Shown one piece after another: positions 1 through 7,761 of a stretch of 44,315 nt of DNA. The DNA is from Tissierella sp. (GTDB taxonomy: Bacteria; Bacillota; Clostridia; Tissierellales; Tissierellaceae), in contig NZ_JARIEF010000115.1 of the NCBI RefSeq assembly GCF_029266915.1, forward strand, positions 1-44,315, given 5' to 3'. The position numbers and the translations under genes are program-made. The notes beneath the pieces are model-generated. The model was not told the origin of the DNA. It made no database searches and saw nothing but the letters and a program-made list of their open reading frames with translations. Every line of letters begins with the position of its first letter. Positions within the stretch are counted from its first letter, which is position 1.

Positions 1-1283
1 CTTATGGTTACATCAAGGTCCGGGAATTCTTTTATTCCTATTTTTGAAGCTGAGTAGATAGAAGCTCCCGCTTCACTTACTATTATATAGGCTGTGTCTG
101 TATCTATTTCTTTGAGAGTTTCAGCAACAAAGCTTTCGGTCTCTCTTGAAGCTGTTCCGTTTCCAATAGCAACTATATCTATCTTATGGGTCTTTATAAA
201 TTTCTTCACTATTACCTTAGCTTCATCTACTTTTGCTTGTGAAAATGTAGGATAAATAACTGCCTGATCTATAAATTTACCAGTTCCATCTATTACCGCA
301 ACCTTGCATCCTGTTCTAAAACCTGGGTCAAGTGCTAAGATGTTTTTATCTTTCATAGGAGCCTGCATAAGAAGAGGTTTTAAGTTTTCTGAGAAGACCT
401 TTATAGCATCTTCTTCAGCTCTTTCCTTAAGATCATTTCTTATCTCTCTCTCTAGAGAAGGATAAAGAAGTCTTTTCCATCCATCAGCTCCTGCTCTTTT
501 AATGATTTCAGAAGTAGTTGAGCCTCTTTTTAATGTTTTTATATTTAAGAGCTCTAGAATTTGTCCATCATCTACAGAAAGACTTACCTTGAGTTTTTTA
601 TCCTTTTCTCCACGATTAAGGGCTAATATCCTGTGGTTTAAGATAGATCTTAAGGGCTCTTTATAGTCATAGTACATTCTATAAACTGAGTCTTCCTCAT
701 CTACGCCTTTAGAGATAATCATTCCCTTTTGAAGCATTATTCTCTTAATATCTCCTCTATAATCAGGATCATCAGAAATAGCTTCAGCTATAATATCCTC
801 AGCTCCTGCCATTGCATCTTCAATGCTTTCGACGCCTTTTTCTTCATCGATATATGTAGCCATAAGAGTTTCTAGTTCTTCTTTTGAAATCTCCTGCTGC
901 ATAATAATATCAGCTAGGGGCTCTAGACCTTTTTCCTTTGCAACGCTTCCTCTAGTTCTTCTCTTTTGTCTAAATGGTCTATAAAGGTCATCTAATCTTT
1001 GAAGAGTTTCTGCAGCTTTTATATCTCTTTCTAATTCTTCTGTAAGTTTTTCTTGTTCATCTATAAGTCTTTTAACTTCTTCTTTTCTAGCTTCTAAGTT
1101 TCTTAAATAGGTAAGTCTTTCAGCCAGTTCTCTGATTGTTTCGTCCTTCATCTCACCTGTATTTTCTTTTCTATATCTTGCAATAAAAGGAACCGTGTTT
1201 CCCTCATCCAGCATTTCTACCAGATTGTCTACAAATTTCTTTTTTACTCCAAATTCTTTTACTAATAGTTCTATAATATTCAA
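1..1283 (-). CDS. tex: Tex, S1-type RNA-binding transcription accessory protein (3' end outside window)
   Basis: This is the N-terminal 427 codons of Tex, a nucleic-acid-binding protein of roughly 720 residues that acts with the transcription machinery. The reading frame is open from a TTG at 1283 to the left edge. It contains the Tex-typical TVPFIARYRKE segment near residue 30 and, close to the window edge, the YqgF-like region ending in KEFPDLDVTI. The C-terminal helix-hairpin-helix and S1 RNA-binding domains lie outside the window, so their integrity cannot be judged. TTG is chosen as the start because a GGGAGAGG ribosome binding site sits just upstream and the family N terminus begins there. 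A terminator (1366-1400) separates it from prfB, so it probably has its own promoter. Confidence 0.93.
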   Translation of the reverse strand, partial: MNIIELLVKEFGVKKKFVDNLVEMLDEGNTVPFIARYRKENTGEMKDETIRELAERLTYLRNLEARKEEVKRLIDEQEKLTEELERDIKAAETLQRLDDLYRPFRQKRRTRGSVAKEKGLEPLADIIMQQEISKEELETLMATYIDEEKGVESIEDAMAGAEDIIAEAISDDPDYRGDIKRIMLQKGMIISKGVDEEDSVYRMYYDYKEPLRSILNHRILALNRGEKDKKLKVSLSVDDGQILELLNIKTLKRGSTTSEIIKRAGADGWKRLLYPSLEREIRNDLKERAEEDAIKVFSENLKPLLMQAPMKDKNILALDPGFRTGCKVAVIDGTGKFIDQAVIYPTFSQAKVDEAKVIVKKFIKTHKIDIVAIGNGTASRETESFVAETLKEIDTDTAYIIVSEAGASIYSASKIGIKEFPDLDVTI

Positions 1284-1365
1284 AAAAACCTCTCCCTTTA
1301 TCTTCTTATGCTTCTAGTATACTACAAAACTTCCACTAATTTAAACTTTGCTTAAAAAAACCCAT

Positions 1366-1400
1366 AAAAAAAGCAAAGTTTAAGAAGTAACTTTGCTTTT
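1366..1400 (-). terminator. Rho-independent terminator of prfB, overlapping its 3' end
   Basis: On the minus strand a 12-bp stem (arms 1389-1400 and 1369-1380) is followed by a T run. The upstream arm lies in the last codons of prfB (the KSKV region) and the stop codon is in the loop. An alternative perfect 13-bp inverted repeat (1341-1353 with 1371-1383) shares one arm, so the two hairpins are mutually exclusive. Confidence 0.85.
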
Positions 1401-2487
1401 TAGACATTCATTTATAAAATAATCAATAGATCCATCCATAACCTTATCTACATCGCCCATTTCAGCATTGGTTCTGTGGTCTTTTACCATGCTATAGGGA
1501 TGGAAAACATAAGATCTGATTTGAGATCCCCAGCCTATCTGGGAATAGTTTCCCTGCAGGTCTTCAATCTTTTCCTTGTTTTCTTCTTCCTTAAGTGCAA
1601 TCAGTTTTGATTTTAGCATATTCATAGCTGTCTCTCTATTAGTATGTTGACTTCTCTCTGACTGGCACTGGACAACTATACCAGTTGGTATATGGGTTAT
1701 TCTTATAGCAGAGTCCGTAGTGTTTACATGTTGCCCGCCTGCTCCCGAAGCTCTGTAGGTATCTACATTTATATCTTTTTCATTTATCTCTACCTCATCT
1801 CCATCTTTGATCTCGGGAAATATATCAACACTTGCAAAAGAAGTATGTCTTTTTCCCGCACTGTCAAAGGGAGAGATTCTAACCAATCTGTGAACACCTT
1901 TTTCGCATTTTAAATATCCATAGGCATTCATACCCTTTACCAAAAGTGTAACCGCCTTTATGCCTCCCTCAGTATCGGATATAAGGTCAAGGGTTTCTAC
2001 TCCATATTCTCTGTTATCAGCCCATCTTCTATACATTCTAAGAAGCATCTCAGCCCAGTCCTGGGCCTCTAGTCCTCCGGCTCCAGAGTGAATAGAAAGT
2101 ATGGCATTGTTTCGATCATACTCTCCCCGAAGTAGAGCCTTTAGTTTATAGTCTCCTGCCCTTGCTTCAATCTCTTGCATCTCTCTTGGAATTTCATTGT
2201 CATCTTTATAGTCGGCAGATTCCAGTACTAGTTCTATCAAGACTTCTAGATCTTCTATTTTAGCTATTAGATCGTCAAAAGCTTTTATTTCACCGCTCAT
2301 CTCTTTTGTTTCTATCATAATCTCTTGAGCTCTTTCTACATCATTCCAAAAGTCTATTTCAGAAGAGAGTTTTTCATTGGTACTGATTTTTTCTCTAAGA
2401 GATTCTAAGTCAAAGAGACACCGCTAATTCTTCTATCATCTCTTTTATTTCATCAAGTCTAGTTCTTTCTCTATAAATGTCTTGCAT
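1380..2487 (-). CDS. prfB: Peptide chain release factor 2, expressed by +1 programmed frameshift
   Basis: RF2 recognises UGA and UAA stop codons and triggers hydrolysis of peptidyl-tRNA. Translation starts at ATG 2487 behind an AGGGGG ribosome binding site and runs 25 codons to an in-frame TGA (2412-2410) in the context CTT-TGA-C. A +1 shift there continues into the long frame ending at 1380, giving 368 residues, the normal RF2 length. The long frame holds the SPF stop-codon recognition motif and the catalytic GGQ motif ([11 protein letters not shown]). It follows secA by 9 bp, the conserved Firmicute hpf-secA-prfB order. The Shine-Dalgarno element that normally stimulates the shift is weak here (GCGGTG). 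Calling only the downstream open frame from 2318 would truncate the protein. Confidence 0.97.
2409..2415 (-). other. prfB: prfB programmed +1 frameshift site (CTTTGAC)
   Basis: Codon 25 is CTT and codon 26 is TGA followed by C, the classic autoregulatory RF2 site: when RF2 is scarce, slow UGA decoding favours the shift to GAC. The internal Shine-Dalgarno-like GCGGTG lies three bases before CTT, one base different from GAGGTG. Confidence 0.95.
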
Positions 2488-2496
2488 AGTTTCCCC

Positions 2497-5232
2497 CTAT
2501 TGACCGCAACATTTTTTATATTTTTTACCGCTTCCGCATGGACAAGGATCATTTCTTCCTATTTTTTCACCTTTTACTATAGGTTTGTTCACTGTTCCTT
2601 CTCCGCCTCTGTTGGAAGTTGTAACCTTTGCTACTCTTTTTCTTTCGATATTTTCTGGATTTTCAACATGGAAAAGAAGTCCCACTGTCTCTTCCCAAAT
2701 AGAAGCTGTCATCTCTTCAAACATATCAAAACCTTCCATCTGATAAGAACGAACCGGATCTTCCTGACCGTAAGCACGAAGGCCTATACCTTGTCTTAAC
2801 TGATCCATTGCATCTATATGATCCATCCACTTGCTGTCTACTACCTGAAGAAGTATTATTCTTTCTATTTCTCTGAATTTCTCTTCTCCAAAGTCTTCTT
2901 CTTTTTTAGCATAAAGCTCTCTTGTTTCTTGAATTATCTCTTCTACAAGTTCCGCCTTTGTAATAGTTTTTACATCTATCTCATTTAAGAATCCTTTTTC
3001 TAAATTAAATATCTTCACAATATAGTTTTCAAGGCCTTCCAGATCCCACTCTTCTGGATACTCTGATCCATTGGTATAAAGTTCTATATTGCTTTCTACA
3101 AGACTCTTAGCCATATTTGCTATATCTTCTTTTAAGCTTTCACCTTCTAGAACTTTTCTTCTTTCACCATAGATAATTTCTCTTTGCTTGTTCATAACGT
3201 CGTCATATTGAAGCACATGCTTTCTTATTCCAAAGTTATTTCCCTCTACCTTCTTTTGAGCTCCTTCTATAGTTCTAGTTAAAAGTCCGTGTTCAAGAGG
3301 CTCATCATCTGGCATATTCATAGTTTCTACAAGCTTTGTAAGTCTATCTCCTCCAAAGAGTCTCATAAGATCGTCTTCAAGGGATATAAAGAATCTTGAA
3401 CTACCAATGTCTCCCTGTCTACCTGCACGACCACGAAGCTGATTATCAATTCTACGCGACTCATGTCTTTCAGTTCCTATTATATGAAGTCCGCCGGCGT
3501 CTATTACTTTTTTCGCTTCTATATCTGCATCATCTTTATATTTTTTATAAATATCTCCATAAAGTCCTCTAGCTTCTAGAACTCTTTCATCTTCTGTTTC
3601 AAAGAACCCATCTATAAGGTCTATTACTTCATCTTCATAACCCATTTTTTTAAGTTCAATTTTTGCCTTGTTTTCTGGATTTCCTCCAAGGACAATATCA
3701 GTTCCACGTCCTGCCATGTTAGTTGCTATAGTTACCGAGTTAAATCTTCCGGCATCTGCTACAATTTCAGCTTCTCTTTCATGGTGCTTAGCGTTTAGGA
3801 CTTCGTGCTTTATTCTTTCTTTCTTAAGCATCTTGCTCAGCATCTCTGATCTTTCTATAGTGATCGTACCAACTAGAATAGGCTGGCCAGTAGCATGTTT
3901 TTCTTTTATTTCTTCTACTACTGATGCAAATTTACCTATCTCATTTTTATATACACTATCAGCTAGGTCTTGTCTTTGTATAGGTTGATTTGTAGGTATT
4001 TCTACAACGTCTATATTATAAATTTCTCTAAACTCATCTTCTTCAGTCTTTGCAGTACCAGTCATACCAGATAGTTTGTTATACATTCTAAAGTAGTTTT
4101 GGAAGGTAATGGTTGCAAGAGTTTTAGACTCTGAACGAACATTAAGTTCTTCTTTTGCCTCTATAGCCTGGTGAAGACCATTGCTATATCTTCTTCCCTG
4201 CATAAGTCTTCCTGTAAACTCATCTACTATAAGTACTTCACCATCATTTACCACATAATCTGTATCCCTTTTCATAATACTTCTAGCCTTTAAAGCTTGG
4301 TTTATATGGTGAGCTATCTCCATATTATTTGGATCTGACAGGTTTTCAAGTCCGAAGTGCTTCTCCGCCTTTTCTGTACCTATTTCAGTAAGACTACAAC
4401 CCTTAGCTTTTTCATCTATTAAAAAATCCACTGTCTCTTCTTTAATTTCTCTGTCAAAAAAGTCACTCTTTTGTTCATCTTGAGTTATAACTCTACTAGA
4501 GAGTCCCTTAACAAAATAGTCAGCTAGCTTATATAGATCAGTTGACTTGTCTCCCGCTCCAGAAATTATTAAAGGAGTTCTAGCCTCATCTATAAGTATA
4601 CTGTCTACCTCATCTATTATGGCAAAGGAAAGTTTTCTCTGAGTCATCTCTTCCTTGTAGATAACCATATTGTCTCTTAGATAATCAAATCCAAACTCAT
4701 TGTTGGTACCATAAGTAATATCAGCTCTGTAGGCTGCTTTTCTTTCTTCATTTGTAATTCCGTGGATTATACATCCCACAGTCAAGCCTAGAAACTCATA
4801 AAGTTTGCCCATCCACTGTCTATCTCTATTTGCAAGATAGTCGTTAACTGTTATTATATGAACTCCATTTCCAGATAAACCATTTAAATAAGCCGCAAGC
4901 GTTGCAACTAAAGTTTTACCTTCCCCAGTTTTCATCTCGGCAATTCTACCTTGATGAAGAATAATACCTCCTTGAATCTGAACCTTGAAGTGCTTCATTC
5001 CAAGTACTCTCCAGGAAGCTTCTCTTACAACTGCAAAAGCCTCAACCATTAAATCGTCCAGTGTTTCTCCATTTTCTAATCTATTTCTAAATTCCTGTGT
5101 TTTATTCTTTAATTCCTTATCTGTCAGTTTTTCTATTGTCGGTTCCAAATTTAAAATCGCTTCTACCATCGGTTCTATCTTTTTAAGCTCTTTTGTACTA
5201 TAATCACCAAAAAGCTTACTAAAAATCCCCAT
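2497..5232 (-). CDS. secA: Preprotein translocase ATPase SecA
   Basis: SecA is the cytoplasmic and membrane-associated motor that drives proteins through the SecYEG channel by ATP hydrolysis. From ATG 5232 it is 911 residues. It has a Walker A motif GEGKT near residues 103-107, the [16 protein letters not shown] segment of the DEAD motor, and helicase motifs including MAGRGTDI and RGRAGRQGD. The C-terminal zinc-binding tail is [13 protein letters not shown], so this is the full canonical SecA1. The start is set by AAAGGTGG eight bases upstream. A frame open further to 5295 has no ribosome binding site and does not match the family. The stop is 9 bp from the prfB start, so the two are co-transcribed. 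A promoter (5267-5295) and a perfect 17-bp inverted repeat lie upstream. Confidence 0.98.
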   Translation of the reverse strand: MGIFSKLFGDYSTKELKKIEPMVEAILNLEPTIEKLTDKELKNKTQEFRNRLENGETLDDLMVEAFAVVREASWRVLGMKHFKVQIQGGIILHQGRIAEMKTGEGKTLVATLAAYLNGLSGNGVHIITVNDYLANRDRQWMGKLYEFLGLTVGCIIHGITNEERKAAYRADITYGTNNEFGFDYLRDNMVIYKEEMTQRKLSFAIIDEVDSILIDEARTPLIISGAGDKSTDLYKLADYFVKGLSSRVITQDEQKSDFFDREIKEETVDFLIDEKAKGCSLTEIGTEKAEKHFGLENLSDPNNMEIAHHINQALKARSIMKRDTDYVVNDGEVLIVDEFTGRLMQGRRYSNGLHQAIEAKEELNVRSESKTLATITFQNYFRMYNKLSGMTGTAKTEEDEFREIYNIDVVEIPTNQPIQRQDLADSVYKNEIGKFASVVEEIKEKHATGQPILVGTITIERSEMLSKMLKKERIKHEVLNAKHHEREAEIVADAGRFNSVTIATNMAGRGTDIVLGGNPENKAKIELKKMGYEDEVIDLIDGFFETEDERVLEARGLYGDIYKKYKDDADIEAKKVIDAGGLHIIGTERHESRRIDNQLRGRAGRQGDIGSSRFFISLEDDLMRLFGGDRLTKLVETMNMPDDEPLEHGLLTRTIEGAQKKVEGNNFGIRKHVLQYDDVMNKQREIIYGERRKVLEGESLKEDIANMAKSLVESNIELYTNGSEYPEEWDLEGLENYIVKIFNLEKGFLNEIDVKTITKAELVEEIIQETRELYAKKEEDFGEEKFREIERIILLQVVDSKWMDHIDAMDQLRQGIGLRAYGQEDPVRSYQMEGFDMFEEMTASIWEETVGLLFHVENPENIERKRVAKVTTSNRGGEGTVNKPIVKGEKIGRNDPCPCGSGKKYKKCCGQ

Positions 5233-5266
5233 ATTCTTACCACCTTTCAATATATACATATCTCTC

Positions 5267-5295
5267 ATTTTAACACTTATATTGTTGATATACAA
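5267..5295 (-). promoter_or_regulatory. Putative sigma-A promoter of secA-prfB
   Basis: On the minus strand, TTGTAT (5295-5290) and TAAAAT (5272-5267) are separated by exactly 17 bp, about 35-60 bp upstream of the secA start. It lies between the hpf terminator and secA, where a promoter is expected. Confidence 0.6.
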
Positions 5296-5298
5296 CTT

Positions 5299-5356
5299 TT
5301 ATGGAGATAATATTTACAACTTATAGATTGGTCCTTTTTAAATATTATCTCCATAA
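5299..5356. repeat. Perfect 17-bp inverted repeat upstream of the secA promoter
   Basis: Arms 5299-5315 and 5340-5356 are exact reverse complements separated by 24 bp. The inner edge is only a few bases from the -35 box of the putative secA promoter. No T run follows on either strand, so it is not an ordinary terminator; it may be an operator or a structural RNA element. Confidence 0.8.
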
Positions 5357-5380
5357 CCTGTTAATGAAAATTTAAACATA

Positions 5381-5411
5381 AAAAAAGTTGTAACCCTAAG
5401 GCTACAACTTT
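5381..5411 (-). terminator. Rho-independent terminator after hpf
   Basis: The arms 5403-5411 and 5384-5392 form a 9-bp stem with a 10-base loop, followed on the minus strand by seven T. It lies about 30 bp past the hpf stop and separates hpf from secA. Confidence 0.85.
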
Positions 5412-5440
5412 GTATTTATTTGATTTATATTTATTTGATT

Positions 5441-5974
5441 TTACTCTTGTGGTTCTATAAGTCCGTAATTTCCGTCTTTTCTCTTATATATAACTCCTAT
5501 ATCGTTTGTCTCACCATCTCTGTATACAAAGAAGTTATGGCCTAATAATTCCATTTGAAGAATAGCTTCTTCAGAGTTCATAGGTTTTACGCTGAATTTC
5601 TTTGTTCTTACTATATTCGGCTTGTCATCTTCTTCATCTTCTTGAAGCGGAAGTACATTTTCAAATCTAATTGTTTGATTTTCTTTATATTTCTTTTGAA
5701 GCTTTGTTTTATATTTCCTTATTTGTCTCTCTAAAACATCAACTGACTTATCTATACTAGCATACATATCATCGCTTGTTTCTTCAGCTCTTATTATAGT
5801 TCCTGGTATATTGATTGTAACTTCAATTGTCTTGTTATTCTTTTGAGTACTAAAAGTTACATTTCCCTCTATTGATTCTTGGAAATATTTTTCTAGCTTG
5901 TTTAATTTCTTTTCAGTTACCTCTCTGAGTGCATCTGTTACTTCGACATTTTTGCCTACGAATTGTATATTCAT
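5441..5974 (-). CDS. hpf: Long-form ribosome hibernation promoting factor
   Basis: HPF binds the decoding region of the 30S subunit and dimerises ribosomes into inactive 100S particles in slow growth. At 177 residues it is the long form: an N-terminal S30AE/RaiA-like domain (about 1-105, starting MNIQFVGKNVEVTDALREV), an acidic linker (EDEEDDKPNIVRTK), and a C-terminal dimerisation domain (about 120-175) with MNSEEAILQMELLGHNFFVYRD and a NVIYKRKDGNYGLI-like end. ATG 5974 follows an AAAGGGG ribosome binding site. It is upstream of secA and prfB on the same strand but has its own terminator. Its upstream region holds a tandem repeat and DnaA-box-like sites that could affect its expression. Confidence 0.96.
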   Translation of the reverse strand: MNIQFVGKNVEVTDALREVTEKKLNKLEKYFQESIEGNVTFSTQKNNKTIEVTINIPGTIIRAEETSDDMYASIDKSVDVLERQIRKYKTKLQKKYKENQTIRFENVLPLQEDEEDDKPNIVRTKKFSVKPMNSEEAILQMELLGHNFFVYRDGETNDIGVIYKRKDGNYGLIEPQE

Positions 5975-5994
5975 AAATACAGCCCCTTTCTATT

Positions 5995-6046
5995 TATAAG
6001 TATTGTTAAACTTATAAGCTTATAAGTATTGTTAAACTTATAAGCT
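5995..6046. repeat. 26-bp perfect tandem repeat upstream of hpf
   Basis: Two identical 26-bp units (5995-6020 and 6021-6046) lie head to tail, 20 bp upstream of the hpf start codon. Each unit contains the palindrome CTTATAAG, so the array can also fold into hairpins in the hpf leader. Confidence 0.85.
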
Positions 6047-6144
6047 TGTTTAATATTATACCCAATATTCTCAAATTATACCACCCTATTAATCTTAGCT
6101 TGTATTTCCATGTTCATAGCTTGTTAATAATAAAATTAATAACC

Positions 6145-6205
6145 TGTGGATATTGTTAATAACTTTGTGGATTAATGCATTTATCACCCTATTTAGTGTG
6201 TATAA
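6145..6205 (+). promoter_or_regulatory. Cluster of three DnaA-box-like 9-mers in the hpf/CorC divergent region
   Basis: Three 9-mers in one orientation are each one base from the DnaA box TGTGGATAA: TGTGGATAT (6145), TGTGGATTA (6166) and TGTGTATAA (6197). Start-to-start spacings of 21 and 31 bp are close to two and three helical turns. Two copies of TGTTAATAA (6122, 6154) are interspersed. The 358-bp region from 5975 to 6332 otherwise shows only AT-rich DNA, the tandem repeat, and a TATAAT near 6282 that could be the -10 box of the plus-strand gene. No origin is claimed. Confidence 0.35.
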
Positions 6206-6332
6206 CTTTGTTAATTGTTCTTAACTTTAAATAAAAACTATTATTTATCTTATTTTTGTTTCATAATGCTGATAATTTAGGTATAATATAAACAAACATC
6301 TAAAATGTATTTAAAAAAATGGGAGTGATGAA

Positions 6333-7577
6333 GTGCCGCCGAATTTGACACTGGAATTTGCGATTCTTTTTGTATTGATCCTTTTATCAGGTTTTTTCTC
6401 TTCTTCAGAAACTGCTTTAGTTTCTTTAAGCAAGATAAGACTTAGACAAATGGTTGATGCAGGAGTTAAAAATTCCGAACTTGTAAGCAAACTAGTTGAT
6501 AAACCAAACAAATTACTTGGTGCGATTCTTATAGGAAACAATATAGTAAATATTGCAGCATCCGCATTAGCAACATCTATAGCAATAGACATATGGCAGC
6601 AAAAGGGAATCCTAATATCAACAATTGGTATGACTCTTTTAGTTCTTATTTTTGGAGAGGTAACGCCAAAATCATTAGCTGCTCAAAATTCAGAAAAAAC
6701 AGCACTTAAAGTGGCAAAGCCGATTTATTTTATAACTATAATTTTGGCTCCATTTATATATGTAATTACGTCTATTACAAATGTACTTATAAAACTTATG
6801 GGAGGAAGCATATCTAAAACTCAGCCTCTTATAACTGAAGATGAATTAAAAACTATAGTAAATGTAAGCCATGAAGAAGGTGTACTGGAAGTTGGAGAAA
6901 CCAAGATGATAACCAATGTATTTGAGTTTGGTGACTCTCAAGCAAAGGATGTAATGACTCCAAGAACAAATATGGTCGCGCTGAGCGTAGACTCTTCCTA
7001 CAAGGATCTAGTGGAACTCTTTAAAGAAGAAACTTTTTCAAGACTTCCAATTTATGAAGATGATATAGATGATATTATCGGAGTCCTCCATGTAAAGGAT
7101 CTTATATTTTCTATAGAAGATCGAGAAAACTTTAATGTACGAGATTATCTAAGACCGGCTTTTTTTACCTATGAATTTAAATCTACACAGGAACTTTTTC
7201 AGCAGATGAGGGATAATAACTATCCTACCGCTATAATCCTTGATGAGTATGGAGGAACTGCTGGTATGATCACTACAGAAGACCTAGTAGAAGAAATCGT
7301 CGGAGAAATAACCGATGAGTACGATGAAGGCAATGAAGAAATAATAGTTATAAAAGAAGATGAATATATCGTTGATGGAAGCATGAAGATAGATCTTTTA
7401 AACGATCTTATAGGAACAAATATAGAATCAGAAGACTTTGACTCTATAGGAGGTTTTGTAATAGGAATAGTTGGAAGATTTCCAGATGAAGATGAAGTAA
7501 TAGAATATGAAAACTTGAAATTTATAATAGAAAAATCAGAAAAAAATAGAATAGAAAAGATGAGAATACTTACCTAA
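6333..7577 (+). CDS. CorC/HlyC-family CBS-domain membrane protein (UPF0053)
   Basis: This 414-residue membrane protein belongs to the CNNM/CorC family, linked to Mg2+ and related cation efflux or homeostasis. An N-terminal DUF21 domain with three to four membrane segments (about 1-190) contains LSGFFSSSETALVSLSKIRLR and GEVTPKSLAAQN. A paired CBS domain follows (about 200-330) with VMTPRTNMVALS and DEYGGTAGMITTEDLVEEIVGEI. A C-terminal CorC_HlyC domain (about 340-410) completes it. The start is GTG 6333 after GGGAGTGAT. It is divergent from hpf and ends in its own strong terminator, so it is probably monocistronic. The transported ion cannot be read from the sequence. Confidence 0.9.
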   Translation: MPPNLTLEFAILFVLILLSGFFSSSETALVSLSKIRLRQMVDAGVKNSELVSKLVDKPNKLLGAILIGNNIVNIAASALATSIAIDIWQQKGILISTIGMTLLVLIFGEVTPKSLAAQNSEKTALKVAKPIYFITIILAPFIYVITSITNVLIKLMGGSISKTQPLITEDELKTIVNVSHEEGVLEVGETKMITNVFEFGDSQAKDVMTPRTNMVALSVDSSYKDLVELFKEETFSRLPIYEDDIDDIIGVLHVKDLIFSIEDRENFNVRDYLRPAFFTYEFKSTQELFQQMRDNNYPTAIILDEYGGTAGMITTEDLVEEIVGEITDEYDEGNEEIIVIKEDEYIVDGSMKIDLLNDLIGTNIESEDFDSIGGFVIGIVGRFPDEDEVIEYENLKFIIEKSEKNRIEKMRILT

Positions 7578-7592
7578 GTATTCTCATCTTTT
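7555..7592 (+). terminator. Terminator overlapping the end of the CorC-family gene
   Basis: Perfect 18-bp arms (7555-7572 and 7575-7592) are followed by T residues. The left arm is made of the last six codons of the gene and the stop codon opens the right arm. Confidence 0.92.
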
Positions 7593-7597
7593 TTATA

Positions 7598-7619
7598 GAG
7601 ACTTATAGCGCTAAGTCTC
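7598..7619. repeat. Short inverted repeat between the CorC-family gene and the 568-residue ORF
   Basis: The 8-bp arms GAGACTTA (7598-7605) and TAAGTCTC (7612-7619) flank TAGCGC. No T run follows. It lies in the 184-bp spacer that must hold the promoter of the next operon, which also contains two TATAAT-like boxes near 7685-7700. Confidence 0.6.
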
Positions 7620-7761
7620 CTTTAGTGTGTTAAAGAGAGCTTTTTATAGTATATAAAAAAATTATTCCTATTAGTACTTATAAGTATAATAGTGTATAAT
7701 TATAATTGTTATGGGATGATAATCTATCATCAGTAAAGATATTTAATTTTAGGGGGCAATT

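Noticed and set aside
1380-2318. prfB as a 312-residue protein starting at 2318
   Set aside because: It lacks the RF2 N terminus; the true gene starts at 2487 and uses the CTTTGAC frameshift.
5995-6046. CRISPR repeats
   Set aside because: Only two units, directly abutting with no spacer, and no cas genes.
6100-6250. Replication origin
   Set aside because: DnaA-box-like sites are present but dnaA and dnaN are absent and the boxes are few and imperfect.
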